64,000 bases of DNA from Atrina japonica (lineage: Eukaryota > Mollusca > Bivalvia > Pterioida > Pinnidae), in assembly GCA_030159075.1 (NCBI GenBank), contig BROG01000296.1, positions 62,001 to 126,000 on the forward strand. The letters are read 5' to 3'. The notes under the pieces are model-generated. The model ran no database searches, was not told the DNA's origin, and was given only the letters and a program-made list of their open reading frames with translations. Shown piece by piece: positions 33,655-46,294 of the stretch (its first letter is position 1; every line of letters begins with the position of its first letter). The position numbers were made by a program, and so were the translations under genes.

Positions 33655-33778
33655 TACAGTAAAAACCTGTTTTATGGACTACCTGTATAAAGACCACCTG
33701 GTCACAAAGATTGTTTTTTGCTGTCCCCAAGAATACTGTTAGTGTACAAATCAACCTCTATACTGTTTATTGTGTTGG
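33655..33778 (-). mobile_element. Element P, reverse partial copy
   Basis: TACAGTAAAAACCTG, ATAAAGACCACCTGGTCACA, GTACAAATCAACCTCTATAC: the reverse complement of element P 3' and middle parts. Confidence 0.8.
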
Positions 33779-33779
33779 G

Positions 33780-34690
33780 TGAGTCTACCAGTAGATGCGA
33801 CCACAGGCGATGATGTGTTAATCTATAATGGTCTGTAGCATCCATATATATGTTACAACTTGCTAGCAGTACCTAAACAAATATTACACAAACAAAAATA
33901 AACAAAAGCTGGTAAACAAAAAATAAACATTCAAATATCAAGCAGAAATTTCTAGGATACCAAAAGGAAATTTTGTTTTGTTTTGGTGTATTAATGGCGG
34001 TAACTAGAGGCAGGCAATTCGGGCAGACTACAGGGTACATGCTGGATTCGATATCAACCATCACCACCTAAAATCGTGCTTACTGGTCGGTTCATAACAC
34101 ACTTTCCAGTAGTTTCTCTCATAGGGCTTACGATACTGCATCTGGCCTTTAAAGTAAAAGAAAAAAAATAGAATTGTGTCAACTAATTGATATATGGGTA
34201 ATTTCCATTATCGAAATTTATCTAAAAAAAAAAAAAAAAAAAAAGTTTCCTATACTTCAGTGAAGTTGTGAAATCATTGATGAATAAATGAGTAATTATG
34301 TGTTGATCTCAAAGTCACCTGATCAAAGGTGTTTTCGTTAACGACTATTGGCGAACTTTAAACTTGATGTGTGAAATTTGACACAATACCACGAAAAAGA
34401 ATTAACAAAAAATCAGCATTGTAAAATATGATATGGCTTCAAAAACAACATGAAAGAAAAAAGTTGAAAAAGTTAAAATCAAAGGAAAGTTGGTACAAAT
34501 GTACTTCCCCGGTACAAAGGAAACGCAAGACTTTGAAGATTCGGAGAAACTGAGAGGAACTGCACAACAAAGTGAATTTGAACAGTGAAAAATGCACATA
34601 ACAAGACATTTTGTACAATTTGAGTTGTGCAAATTTTATGGTAAATGTTAGTGTCACAATATTGGAATGCAAAAAATAAATTCCTGAAGA
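33780..34690. other. Intronic DNA, nothing recognised
   Basis: Poly-A tract at 34224-34243. No exon signal. Overlapping minus-strand ORFs at 34402-34738 are not protein-like. Confidence 0.45.
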
Positions 34691-34694
34691 CATG

Positions 34695-37615
34695 ATTTGA
34701 TCAACTATACACCTATCAACAACCCAACACAAACCCACATCAATACCACCACTAAGTTACAAGTGCACACACACAAACAACACACACAACACAATTACAA
34801 TTATGGTACACATGTCCCAGTGACACACACAAATTCTGACATGCAGAAACATAAATTCACTCACACAGAGACCATGACAATACACATACACCTAACATTA
34901 CACTCACACAGAGTACAATTACACTCACACAGAGATACCTGACAATACACTCACAGAGACAAAAACACTATAACATTACACTCACACAGACACACCCTAA
35001 CAAAAACTCACACAGAGACACAATACTACACTCACCACAGAGACACACCCTAACAATTACACTCACAAAGAGACACACCCACAACACTCACACAGAGACA
35101 CACTAACATTACACTACATACAGAGACACACCCTGACAATTACACTCAGTGACACAATTACACTCACACACACCCTAACAATTGACAAAGAACACTAAAC
35201 TCACACAGTGACACACACTAAAAATTTACACTCACAAAGAGACAATTACTCACACAGAGACAAACACCCTAACACACACACAGAGACACACCCTGACAAT
35301 TACACTCACAGAGACACACCAATTACACTGACACACTAACAATTACACTCACAGAGACAAAGGAAGCGCGAAGACAATATCACTCACACAGAGACACACC
35401 TGACAATTACACTCACACAGAGACACACCCTGACAATTACACTCAAACAGAGACACACCCTGACAATTACACTCACAGAGACACCTGACAATTACACTCG
35501 ACACACACAGTCACCCTAAACAGTGACACACCCAACACTACACAGAGAGACACCCTAACAATTACACTCACACAGTGACTAAATTACACTGGCACAGAGA
35601 CACACCTAACAATTTACCCACAATTACACTCACACAGACACACCCTAACAATTACACTCACTAACACACTCACACCCCCTGACAATTACACTCACAGAGA
35701 GACACACCCTAACAATTACACTCATACAGAGACACACCTGACAATTACACTCACACAGAGACACACCCTGACAATTACACTCACACAGAGACACACCCTA
35801 ACAATTACACTCACACAGAGACACACCATGACAATTACACTCACTGACAATTACACTCACACAGACACACCCTGACAATTACACTCACACAGAGATACCC
35901 TGACAATTACACTCACAGAGACACACCCTAACAATTACACTCACACAGACACACACCCTAACAATTACACTCACACAGAGACACACCCTGACAATTACAC
36001 TCACACAGAGACACACCCTAACAATTACACTCACAAAGAGACACACCCTAACACTCACACAGTGACCCTAACAATTACACTCATGACACAATTACACTCA
36101 CACAGAGACACACCCTGACAATTACACTCACAGAGACACACCCACACACATTCAGTGACACACCCTGACAATTACACTCACACAGAGACACACCCTAACA
36201 ATTACACTCACACAGAGACACACCCTAACAATTACACTCACAAAGAGACACACCCTAACAATTACTCACACAGAGACACACCCTAACAATTACACTCACA
36301 CAGAGACACACCCTGACAATTACACTCACACACCCTGACAATTACACTCACACAGAGACACACCCTAACAATTACACTCACCAGAGACACACCCTGACAA
36401 TTACACTCACACCGTCACACAGAGACACACCTTAACAATTACACTCACACAGAGACACACCCTGACAATTACACTCAAACAGAGACACACCCTGACAATT
36501 ACACTCACAGAGACACCCTGACAATTACACTCACACAGAGACACACCCTAACAGTTACACTCACACAGAGACACACCCAACAATTACACTCACACAGTGA
36601 CACACCCTAACTATTACACTCACACAGAGACACACCTGACAATTACTCACACAGAGACACACCCAACAATTACACTCACAGAGAGACACCCTAACAATTA
36701 CACTCACACAGTGACACACCCTAACTATTACACTCACACAGAGACACACCTGACAATTACTCACACAGAGACACACCCTAACAATTACACTCACACAGAG
36801 ACACCCTGACAATTACTCACAGAGACACACCCTAACAATTACACTCACACAGAGACACCCTAACAATTACACTCACACAGTGACACACCCTAACTATTAC
36901 ACTCACACAGAGACACACCTGACAATTACTCACACAGAGACACACCCTAACAATTACACTCACACAGAGACACCCTGACAATTACACTCACACAGAGACA
37001 CACCCTGACAATTACACTCACACAGTGACACACATGCTCTAACAATTACACTCACACTATGACACACATACTCTGATAATTACACTCACACAGTGATACA
37101 CACCGTGACAATTACAATCACAGTTACACACACACTCTAACAATTACACTCACAGTGACACAGCCTGGCAATTACACTCACAGTGACACACATCCTAATA
37201 ATTACACTCACAGTGGCAAACACACACCCTAACAATTACACACACACAATGACACACACACACACATCCTGAAAATTACACCCACACAGTGACATACATC
37301 CTGACAATTATACTCACACAGTGACAAACACCCTGACAATTATACTCACACAATGACACACACACCCTGACAATTACACTCACAGTGACAAACACAATTA
37401 CACACACACAATGACACACACCCTAACAATTACACTCACACAGTGACACACACCCTGACAATTACACTCACACAGTGACACACACCCTGACAATTACAAT
37501 AACATGCTGAGACACACCCACTCTGGCAATTACACTCACACAGTGACACACATGAACACCTACACTTACATCTTCAATTACACAAACACAAACACACACA
37601 CACCTACACACACAA
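34695..37615. repeat. 30-bp minisatellite, about 2.6-2.9 kb
   Basis: Consensus CACACAGAGACACACCCTAA then CAATTACACT, 30 bp. Key variants: CCCTAA versus CCCTGA, GAGACA versus GTGACA, and frequent partial units of 20-28 bp. The first 200 bp (34695-34900) and the last 600 bp are more degenerate and CA-rich; the centre is most regular (35700-37020). It also shows blocks of several units copied together (36590-36700 and 36700-36780 and 36880-36960). ORFs within it are by-products. Confidence 0.97.
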
Positions 37616-37619
37616 AAGT

Positions 37620-38080
37620 GAGAAAAACTTGTAGAAGACAGTATTAGTTAAAACTTCATTGTAACTCTGCTGCTTAGATAATTCTGAATAAACTTCGAAT
37701 GCCCTGGTATATAAATAGTTAGACTATTAAGAAAAAGCCTAAAACTGAGGAGTGCAGGGTGAAGGCCTCAGTTAAACTTTTAGGTCGTGGTAAACAGACA
37801 ATGGGTCCATCAAATAAGGGTAATAGCCAAGAGGATTGACATTGGGAGAGAATTCCAACACAAGGGTTGGCAAATGAACATTTCAAACTGTGTTACACAT
37901 CATAACATTGACAAACTTGATAATGTCACATGACATGTGATTAGACAGATAACATTCCAAAACGACATGCCAGAGAAGAAAAACAAACAAGCAAACAAAC
38001 AGACAACAACAAAAGATAAGATAAAACAATAAAACATGCTTAACAGTACACAAAAGATCCTATTTAAAGCTTTCATATTC
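37620..38080. other. Intronic DNA, nothing recognised
   Basis: No repeat family or exon signal identified. Confidence 0.4.
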
Positions 38081-38084
38081 TGAT

Positions 38085-38367
38085 AATGTGCGATTCACGT
38101 AACTTGGCGGGGCGGAGTAAAGAGGGGTGGAGTACTCTTTTTCATTATCGTACCGTCAATTCTACTCATTTTTCGATTATGACAGACTTCACAGAAAAAG
38201 CGTTTTATTTCTAACCGGATAACTGTCCGAATGACAAAAAAGCAGAAACAATTACTCTTGCCTGCGTAATTATAATGTATTACCTAAAATGTAAATTTGT
38301 CCAGGTCTCGAACGGGGTTACGAGACTCATTCCCGCCAGATTACGTGGGGTTTTACTATACGAACGT
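38085..38367 (+). repeat. Interspersed repeat X, copy 2
   Basis: Same ordered blocks as 9482-9747, starting GTGCGATTCACGTAACTTGG and CGGGGCGGAGTAA and ending GGGGTTTTACTATACGAACG. Confidence 0.8.
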
Positions 38368-38425
38368 TCTACATGTAAATTTATGTATTAATACAACAAT
38401 ACGCAAAAGGAATCTATTTCATTAC

Positions 38426-38608
38426 AGTGGAACCTGTCTTGAGAGGCCACTCTCATGAACGACAACCTGCTATATGAGACCACACAAAAGAAACCACTCA
38501 GTTACATAAGGCTTTACACAAAGCCTTTTTTGAGAGACCACCTGTCTTGAGAGACCACATTACAGTGGCAGATGCGGTGGTCTCTCAAGACCGATTCTAC
38601 TGTAGTAA
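38426..38608 (+). mobile_element. Element E ('CTTGAGAGACCAC'), TA-flanked
   Basis: Starts TACAGTGGAACCTGTCTTGA and ends TCAAGACCGATTCTACTGTA, inverted termini with TA at each end. Internal copies of GAGAGACCACCTGTCTTGAG. No ORF. TA target and CAGTGGAACC ends suggest a Tc1/mariner or pogo-type MITE. Confidence 0.88.
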
Positions 38609-38897
38609 TTTGAGTTCTCTACCTAATCAACACGTAACAGCTTGGCAAGGAAAAAATGTGCGGCCAGACTAAGAATCGAACCAATGACCTTCGGAATACC
38701 AGCTGGACACTCAATGGAAGTACCTCAAATAACACCCCCTGTACAGCTGCAAGTACATACAGAACCACTGACTCAGGCAATGTCAAGGTCATGATTTTGT
38801 TACCATAGCACTAGAGATGCTACATACCACATTTGATGAGAATTGGCAAAAAAGTTTTTTTTTTTTAGAAAATCTTATGTGCTGCTGCGCAATGCTT

Positions 38898-39305
38898 ATG
38901 GCATACTGATAGCCAGCAACAAATCACAATTAGTTACCTGCTAGACAAAGCCGACGTAAAAATGAGTACTATTACTAACTGATTTCCATAGACTCAATTC
39001 TGCAAGCTACGTTAACTTGATTTTATCTTTTGTTTTTTAAAAATTATTTTCATATGCGAAATTGAAATATCCTGTGTACCGGCACTTACAAGTGCTATGT
39101 ACAAACTCTGAATGAAATACTTTTCAAGTATGAAAATCTGGTCTCTGGATAAGTCAAACAAGTTTTGTGCAAATAACCTGTGTCGTGCAATTTTTAACAA
39201 GAGTATTGTAAACAATACAACTTTGCCCCCCCCAAGCCAACCTCCAACATATTTTCTGTTGTGTAAGAAGATATTGTAACATATGTTAGAGATGATTAAT
39301 TTTTG
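38898..39305. repeat. Duplicated segment, copy 1 (8 C)
   Basis: ATGGCATACTGATAGCCAGC through TAGAGATGATTAATTTTTG aligns with 40504-41044 with few substitutions. The short C run at 39226-39233 (8 C) corresponds to the 124-bp poly-C of copy 2. Confidence 0.95.
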
Positions 39306-39650
39306 CAACTCTGTACCAAGATTCATCAAAATACCATGACAAATAAGAAACTAGTTTTTCTAAGAATTGCCATATTAGGACAAAAAAAAAAGAAAAGATA
39401 TCAATGTTTCAATGGGTTATTGTCACTGACCAGTCAGCAGTATATTGGTATAAAATATAGCCTATGGACCAAGTTTCGTTAAAATTGGTGAAGGAATGAA
39501 AACTAATTTAGAGCAATGGCAAGGAATATTAATGGAAAATCGGACAAACTGATGGAGGGTACACCATAATGCATATACCTTGTCTTACAACAGTTGTAAA
39601 AATTTAAAAAAAAGAAAAAGCAAAAAAAAATTTATGATAAAAAAAATTAC
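39306..39650. other. Intronic DNA beside SYAP1 exon
   Basis: Only A-rich runs and a phrase GACCAAGTTTCGTTAAAATT typical of dispersed repeats. No further exon seen. Confidence 0.45.
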
Positions 39651-39842
39651 CTTCTTCTTGTTCTGTTTTCGTCTGTTTTGTATCATCTACACGAAGCAGC
39701 TGTAAATCTTTCTTGATCTCCTCATCGTTTATTTCATCGGTTTGGAAGCTGTCACTAATAAATTCATTGTCGTTCGGGCTGCTGGGTGCAAAGTCCTCGT
39801 CTTTTTGCTCAGATTTTTTAATTTGCTGAGCATTGGAATGTT
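39651..39842 (-). CDS. SYAP1: SYAP1 orthologue, penultimate coding exon
   Basis: A 192-nt exon, phase 1 at both ends, encodes the acidic linker between the BSD domain and the C-terminal motif of SYAP1. The acceptor is T-rich and ends TTTTTCAACAG; the donor is GAAGAAG/GTAATT. The translated middle, SSPNDNEFISDSFQTDEIND, corresponds in position and pattern to the vertebrate SP-x3-EFVSDAF-like segment as I recall it, and is followed by E-x-KKDLQLL (a short amphipathic segment) and a run ending KTEQEE. It joins in frame to 26473-26618. The composition (many D, E, K, Q, S) suggests a disordered region. The BSD-domain exons should lie further right on the minus strand, but I could not find them before 64000. 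Confidence 0.88.
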
Positions 39843-40244
39843 CTGTTGAAAAAAAAAGAAGAAAAATGAAAAAATTGGATTTTTTTAGGATCTTTATAAC
39901 TTTATATAAGAGGACTTTTGAGAAATAAATAAAAATGTATTGCAATCAAAGATTACAAAAGCTCACCTTACAACAACATATTTTACATCGACCCTCCCCC
40001 CATCCCCCAATTAACCTGACTTAAAACCAATTGTCTTAACCACAGCAGCTTTTAAAACAGACACTTCTGTAACCCCCTTAATTTTTCGTACACCCTTTAA
40101 TTTCGTGAATTTTGTAGGGGAAAATCCAGACCTGTAATCAAATCACGAAAGTCTGGACAAAATATATAGGACTAACATAAGCATCTGAAGCATGGCATGT
40201 TCTAAAAAAAAAAATTAGGTGTGTGCAATGTATGTCATTAAAGT
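39843..40244. other. Upstream SYAP1 intron, start
   Basis: Contains CTTACAACAACATATTTTAC and a palindrome-like pair CCAGAC(CTG..)GTCTGG near 40127-40158. No exon found. Confidence 0.5.
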
Positions 40245-40335
40245 TTAACTCATCAACTCCTGAAAATCAATGGACTCCTCTGTAGATCAATGATGTAGGC
40301 CAGTCCAAATGTGTGTTTAAGGGTGAATAAGTTAA
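40245..40335 (+). mobile_element. MITE-A, forward copy
   Basis: TTAACTCATCAACTCCTGAA to TAAGGGTGAATAAGTTAA, both TTAA ends intact. Confidence 0.9.
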
Positions 40336-40503
40336 GTAGTTGTATAAGCAGTAGAAGCAGGTAAACCTTATCCAATTTTCTTAACTTACCAACCCCTGTG
40401 GTCACATTTAAACTCACCCAAATCAATAAACTGTATGCTTTGTATGGTCAACTGTCATAATTCAGTGGTTTGTTTGTTTATTGCTGTTTATCGTCCCATA
40501 CTG

Positions 40504-41044
<541 letters not shown>

Positions 41045-41069
41045 ATGGTCAACTGTCAGAATTCAGTGG

Positions 41070-41342
41070 TTTGTTTGTTTGTTTATTGTTGTTTATCATC
41101 CAACTCAAGAATATTTCACTCATATGGAAACATCACCAAATGCCGGTGAAGGGCTTCAAATTTTGGCCTATGCTTGGCACTTACGGCCATTGAGCAGTGA
41201 GGGTTCTTTAACGTGCCGGCACGTACTGTGACACAGGACCTCCAGTTTTTACTGTCTCATCCGAAAGACAGGAAACCAACCTGCCGCTGGCGGGACTCGA
41301 ACTCACGACCTCACGATCCAGAGTCGAGCGCACTACTGACTT
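41070..41342 (-). mobile_element. tRNA-headed SINE, family 1, TSD TTCAGTGG
   Basis: Minus-strand copy with direct repeats TTCAGTGG at 41062-41069 and 41343-41350. The head end is short (GCGCTCGACTCTGGATCGTG, first tRNA bases missing). Confidence 0.93.
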
Positions 41343-41689
41343 TTCAGTGGTAAGCAAGTTGATACTGTAAAATCATTTTGAAAGTTGGATTATAAATTAT
41401 ACACTCCTGAATTCTGACAGTGGACTTTACCATTCTTTGAAAAGGATGAGTCCAAATGTGGCTACAGGGGTCAATGAGTTTACTGGATGCCAGGGTTTAT
41501 AACATACCCACTCCCTTTCAAATTCTCTTCAAGGGTTTCAGAAGAAAAGCCAAATTTGTGAAAATTTACTGTTGGACACCAGGTGCTGAAATGAATGATG
41601 ACTATAGCTCACTCAATGAGCCTTTGGCTCGGGTGAGTTAAAAATGTAGTGTCTGTTCACTCGCTAAAGGGCTTGCTAGCACAAGTGAA

Positions 41690-41945
41690 AGTAATGGGTC
41701 TCCTTTGACAATGGGGTCTGGGCCTAATATGAATTGGGAATTTTAGCAACGTTTTATTAAAATTTGGAAATAAAAAAAAATACACGTAAGTGTCTGAAAA
41801 TACAAAACTTTCTTCAAAATCATTGTCATTTGACTTCATTTTGAAAATTTCAAATTGCAAATTGGGCAAAATTGCATTTTTTGTTTTTATGCATTGGGTA
41901 TCAGGGCTTAATTTTGGCCCCCAATGAAAGGGTGGAGAATCCCTG
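41690..41945 (+). repeat. Interspersed repeat G, copy 1
   Basis: GGGGTCTGGGCCTAATATGA, ATTGGGAATTTTAGCAACGT, TTGCAAATTGGGCAAAATTG, TTTTGGCCCCCAATGAAAGG and GGAGAATCCCTG match 59345-59605 in the same order. No ORF. Bases 41600-41640 just before carry a CTCACTCAATGAGCC...GGGTGAGTTAAAA end of the GTGAGCTAAAA repeat class. Confidence 0.8.
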
Positions 41946-42514
41946 ATGATGTACACCTACATGATGAGAGATGGCAAAAGACAGAGATGGCAAAAGAAAC
42001 TCGTCGATTGTAAAAAAAAAAAAAAAAATGTCAAACCTGCATAATACTGATAAAATTAATCTGGAGTTTACAGTTTATATCTAATAATATTTGACATGAG
42101 ACGCATTAAAATGTTCATCGGAAAATCGGAATCTGCATGTTGGCGATAAGCAGTAACTGATGAATTTATCATGCTCTGTCACTAACTGTTGATGTGGTTT
42201 TTATATCATATGATCCTGTTTTGCTGTCATTTAAACCTCAGTTTTCTGCTTTTTTTACACAAAATGACATTTCTACATCAGTTGTGCTGTCTTTATTAAT
42301 TTTGCGTTTTTGGGTTTCCATAGCTTTTTACCATGATGGACTTCAACATTTAGAAATAATTGGTATTTTATGTGTGATAAAGAAACAATTCCGCTCTTGT
42401 TATACAAGTAATTAACAGAAAGCTATATCAAACAAGAAATGTCAGAATACGTTACACAGCTAGCGAGTGACGACCTTGTATCTCACATACTGAAATTATC
42501 ACTGACTTTTAAGA

Positions 42515-42554
42515 AGGTCAAATAGCATTATTTAGGTCATGAGGTCAGAGGTCA
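42515..42554 (+). promoter_or_regulatory. Four AGGTCA half-sites in 40 bp (DR2/DR1)
   Basis: AGGTCA occurs at 42515-42520, 42534-42539, 42542-42547 and 42549-42554. The last three form a perfect DR2 followed by a perfect DR1 (AGGTCATGAGGTCAGAGGTCA without break). These spacings are bound by RXR-type nuclear receptor dimers in animals. Function here is untested and chance or repeat origin is possible. Confidence 0.4.
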
Positions 42555-42589
42555 TGGTACCATCTAAATCATACAAAGTGTACATGTGA

Positions 42590-42690
42590 AATACTTTATA
42601 CCTGGAAATTTTCACCCCGGATTATTTTCGCCCTTTTACGACAGAAAGCATACACTGTCACTGTTAAACAATAAATACCTTGGTGGCAGA
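42590..42690 (+). repeat. Repeat D fragment
   Basis: CCTGGAAATTTTCACCCCGG then TTTTCGCCCTTTTACGACAG and AAAGCATACACT; as at 23936. Confidence 0.6.
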
Positions 42691-42699
42691 CAGAAAGCA

Positions 42700-43525
42700 A
42701 GTCATCTGCTGTTTGTAGACATATTTTTTTTTCTATACAAACATGATTTTTTTTCAAAGTTGTTGATATAAACTGCAAAATTAGGTTTAATCCAAATAAT
42801 ACGCTGTAATACATCCCCAAAGGAATTAAATGTATAAGAACATTAAACTATGTTATCTGGGTCCTATGTACTTCTTCAATATTTGTGTTTAAGTTGCAAC
42901 TATTATCAACTGCAATTACTTCCAAAAAAAAAAAAAAAAAAAATCTAGACTGAAAAAACGATAAATGTCTTCTAATTAACTAAAGTCTGAGATATAACAC
43001 TATTGCTGGCTAAACACAGATGCAAATTAACACTGGAAAAGTACATGCACAAACAAGTTATGTAAGTTCAAAATTTCTGGTATGTATCAGGATATCTAAT
43101 GGGTAAAGAAAAATGTTTAAAACACTAAATGGTTGAATGCTAAAAACCAGACAGAGTCAAGATTTAAAATAAGTTATAATTGGGTTGTTTATTTGTTTGT
43201 TTCTTTTTTGCTTTTTTTTTTGGGGGGGGTGGTGGGGGGGTGGGGGGTGGAGGAGGGTATTTCTTTGCTGATATTTTGGCAAGAAGTAACAGGTCATTGA
43301 AGTCCAGAGCCAAGCACATAAAACCTGTGAATTTACTCAGCTCTGAGAATATTCTCAACTTGACCTGCTCATTCATTCAGATTTCAGGAATAGGCAAAGT
43401 TGGATAAACTTCAATTTTCTGACTTAAGTGATTCTACAGTTCTATAGTGACAGTTCAACAAATATCAAAATGTTAAGATGTCCTGAAAGATAAGCAAACT
43501 GGAAACCTGTTTGTTTGAAGAGACT
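42700..43525. other. Intronic DNA with T/G-rich run
   Basis: A20 at about 42926 and a T-then-G-rich run at 43185-43255. No exon seen. Confidence 0.5.
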
Positions 43526-43529
43526 GACA

Positions 43530-45380
43530 ACTGAGGTTGTTGAACCCTATATAGTTCTCTCTGAACTAAAACAACAGACAGATACTAAACAACTGAACAA
43601 GTGAGACTGTTGAACCTTACATGGTAGTTTTCTCTGAACTAAAACAACAGACTGGTACTGGACAACTGAACAATCGAGGTTGTTGAACCCTATATAGTTC
43701 TCTCTGAACTAAAACAACAGACTGGTACTGGACAACTGAACAAGTCACTTTGTGAGACTGTTGAACCTTACATAGTTCTCTCTGAATTAAAACAATAGAC
43801 AGATACTAAACAACTGAACAAATGAGACTGTTGAACCTTACATAGTAGTTTTCTCTGAACTAAAACAACAGATTGGTACTGGACAATTGAAAAGTGTGAC
43901 TGTTGAACCCTATATAGTTCTCTCTGAACTAAAACAACAGACTGGTACTGGACAACTGAACAATCGAGACTGTTGAACCTTACATGGTAGTTTTCTCTGA
44001 ATTAAAACAATAGACAGATACTAAACAACTGAACAAGTGAGATTGTTGAACCTTACATGGTAGTTTTCTCTGAACTAAAACAACAGATTGGTACTGGACA
44101 ATTGAACAAGTGTGACTGTTGAACCCTATATAGTTCTCTCTGAACTATAACAAAAGACTGGTACTGGACAACTGAACAAGTCACTTTGTGAGACTGTTGA
44201 ACCTTACATAGTTCTCTCTGAACTAAAACAACAGACTGGTACTGGACAACTGAACAATCGAGACTGTTGAACCTTACATAGTTCTCTCTGAATTAAAACA
44301 ATAGACAGATACTAAACAACTGAACAAATGAGACTTTTGAACCTTACATAGTAGTTTTCTCTGAACTAAAACAACAGATTGGTACTGGACAATTGAAAAG
44401 TGTGACTGTTGAACCCTATATAGTTCTCTCTGAACTAAAACAACAGACTGGTACTGGACAACTGAACAATCGAGACTGTTGAACCTTACATGGTAGTTTT
44501 TCTCTCGGAATTAAAACAATAGACAGATACTAAACAACTGAACAAGTGAGATTGTTGAACCTTACATGGTAGTTTTCTCTGAACTAAAACAACAGATTGG
44601 TACTGGACAATTGAACAAGTGTGACTGTTGAACCCTATATAGTTCTCTCTGAACTATAACAAAAGACTGGTACTGGACAACTGAACAAGTCACTTAGTGA
44701 GACTGCTGCACCTTACATACATGTAGTTCTCTTTGAAGTAAAACAACAGACAGGTACTAGACAATTGAAAAGTGTGACTGTTGAACCCTATATAGTTCTT
44801 TATGAACTAAAACAACAGACTGGTACTTGACAACTGAACAAGTCACTTAGTGAGACTTCTGCACCTTACATAGTTCTCTCTGAACTAAAACAACAGACAG
44901 GTACTGGACAATTGAACAAGTGTGACTGTTGAACCCTATATAGTTCTCTCTGAACTAAAACAACAGACTGGTACTGGACAACTGAACAAGTCATTTTGTG
45001 AGACTGTTGAACCTTACATAGTTCTCTCTGAACTAAAACAACAGACAGGTACTGGACAATTGAACAAGTGAGATTGTTGAACCCTATATAGTTCTCTGAA
45101 CTAAATGACATACAGGTACAAGACCACTGAACAAGTGAGACTGTTGAACCTTACATAGTTCTCTCTGAATTAAAACAAGACAGGTACTAGACAATTGAAC
45201 GAGTGATACTGTTGAACCTTACATAGTTCTCTGAATTAAATGACAGACTGGTACTGGACAACTGAACAAGTGAGACTGTTGAACCTAGTTTGATTTGTAT
45301 CTCTGAACTAAAACAACATACTGGTACTGGACATCTGACAAAGTTCTGAGATTGTTGAACCCTATGATAAATCACCTTTA
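43530..45380. repeat. 72-bp satellite with 7-unit higher-order repeat
   Basis: The unit reads TGTTGAACCTTACATAGTTC then TCTCTGAACTAAAACAACAG, ACTGGTACTGGACAACTGAA and CAAGTGAGAC, about 70-72 bp, roughly 26 copies. Monomer variants (GGTAGTTTTC insertion; AATAGACAGATACTAAAC; AATCGAG; AAGTCACTTTGTGAG) recur in the same order about 506-509 bp apart: 43821 and 44327, 44041 and 44550. That is a 7-mer higher-order repeat. Units after about 45080 are more diverged. Confidence 0.95.
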
Positions 45381-46260
45381 TTTTCACAAATATTACACCT
45401 TTAGCTAGTAATAGTCCTAATATGTAAGACATTCTCTGTGAGATGTAATACAACATTCTAAACAAACATAATCTTCTACCATAGTGATTTCATGTTTACA
45501 TAGCTTCCTTTACCAGGGTGACCTTCACCTTGTCAATTGACAATTTGGATTAATTGACAAAAAACGTTTGGAAAAAATGTGAAATCAGCAGATTCATTTT
45601 TAAGGATAATTACAGTTTACTTGAGAAGCAATTGAAATACTTTTCTCTTTCATTAAAGTTCATGATGCTGGCATATTGCCAAGTTTGCCTTTTAAAAATT
45701 ATCCCCCATTGTACTATTCTGTTGAACTTTAATACAATCAAATTTCTATTTTCAGATTTTAAACAAAATCACACAAAAGACAGAATATATATATATATAT
45801 ATATTTTTTTTTCTTTTTCTTACATGTATATGAATGTGAGAGCGTCCACTGGAATCAGGGATTCTCAAGCAACCTTTGAGATATTTCGGTAACAATATCT
45901 TTCTTTGTGTTTTAATTTCCGATGCTAATCAATAACACGCCGATATTTTACTATTTGAATTTGCTTTTAACTATGCAATAACATAAGAAAGATTGTGCAG
46001 GTGATGTTGTGAATAAAACCCGTGAGGGCAATAGAAAACTTAAGTACCGACGGAAATTAAACGCATTTATCATACCTGTTCGCTTACACCTGCTATGAAA
46101 ATGCTGCTGTTTATGGAAAATACAAGAAAGGAGTTTAAATGTCTTTCTATTTATAAAATCAAACATTATTTTGTACTTTTGGTGCACACTTTTATTGGTA
46201 TATTTATTTCTTTATTTTAATGTTTTATTGCCGTTTCACATTCGGCCAAGATTTCTGTCA
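45381..46260. other. Intronic DNA, nothing recognised
   Basis: Short (TA)n at 45787-45804 followed by a T-run. A 112-residue plus-strand ORF (45554-45892) has no recognised motif. Confidence 0.45.
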
Positions 46261-46294
46261 TTTTTATGAGGACATAATAAGAGACTGTTAATAT

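Larger units (their letters stand above)
26619..39650 (-). other. SYAP1: Last SYAP1 intron, 13.0 kb
   Basis: The donor on the minus strand reads GAAGAAG/GTAATT (39650) and the acceptor TTCTTTCAG/ATACTGAC (26619), a phase 1 intron. It is largely repeats: five MITE-A copies in both orientations, a 100-bp array, a 30-bp minisatellite of about 2.6 kb, a (TAA)n run and a (TA)n run, and P/E-type elements. Confidence 0.85.

Noticed and set aside
34695..37615. CRISPR-like array
   Set aside because: Units are contiguous, with no unique spacers. Eukaryotic minisatellite.
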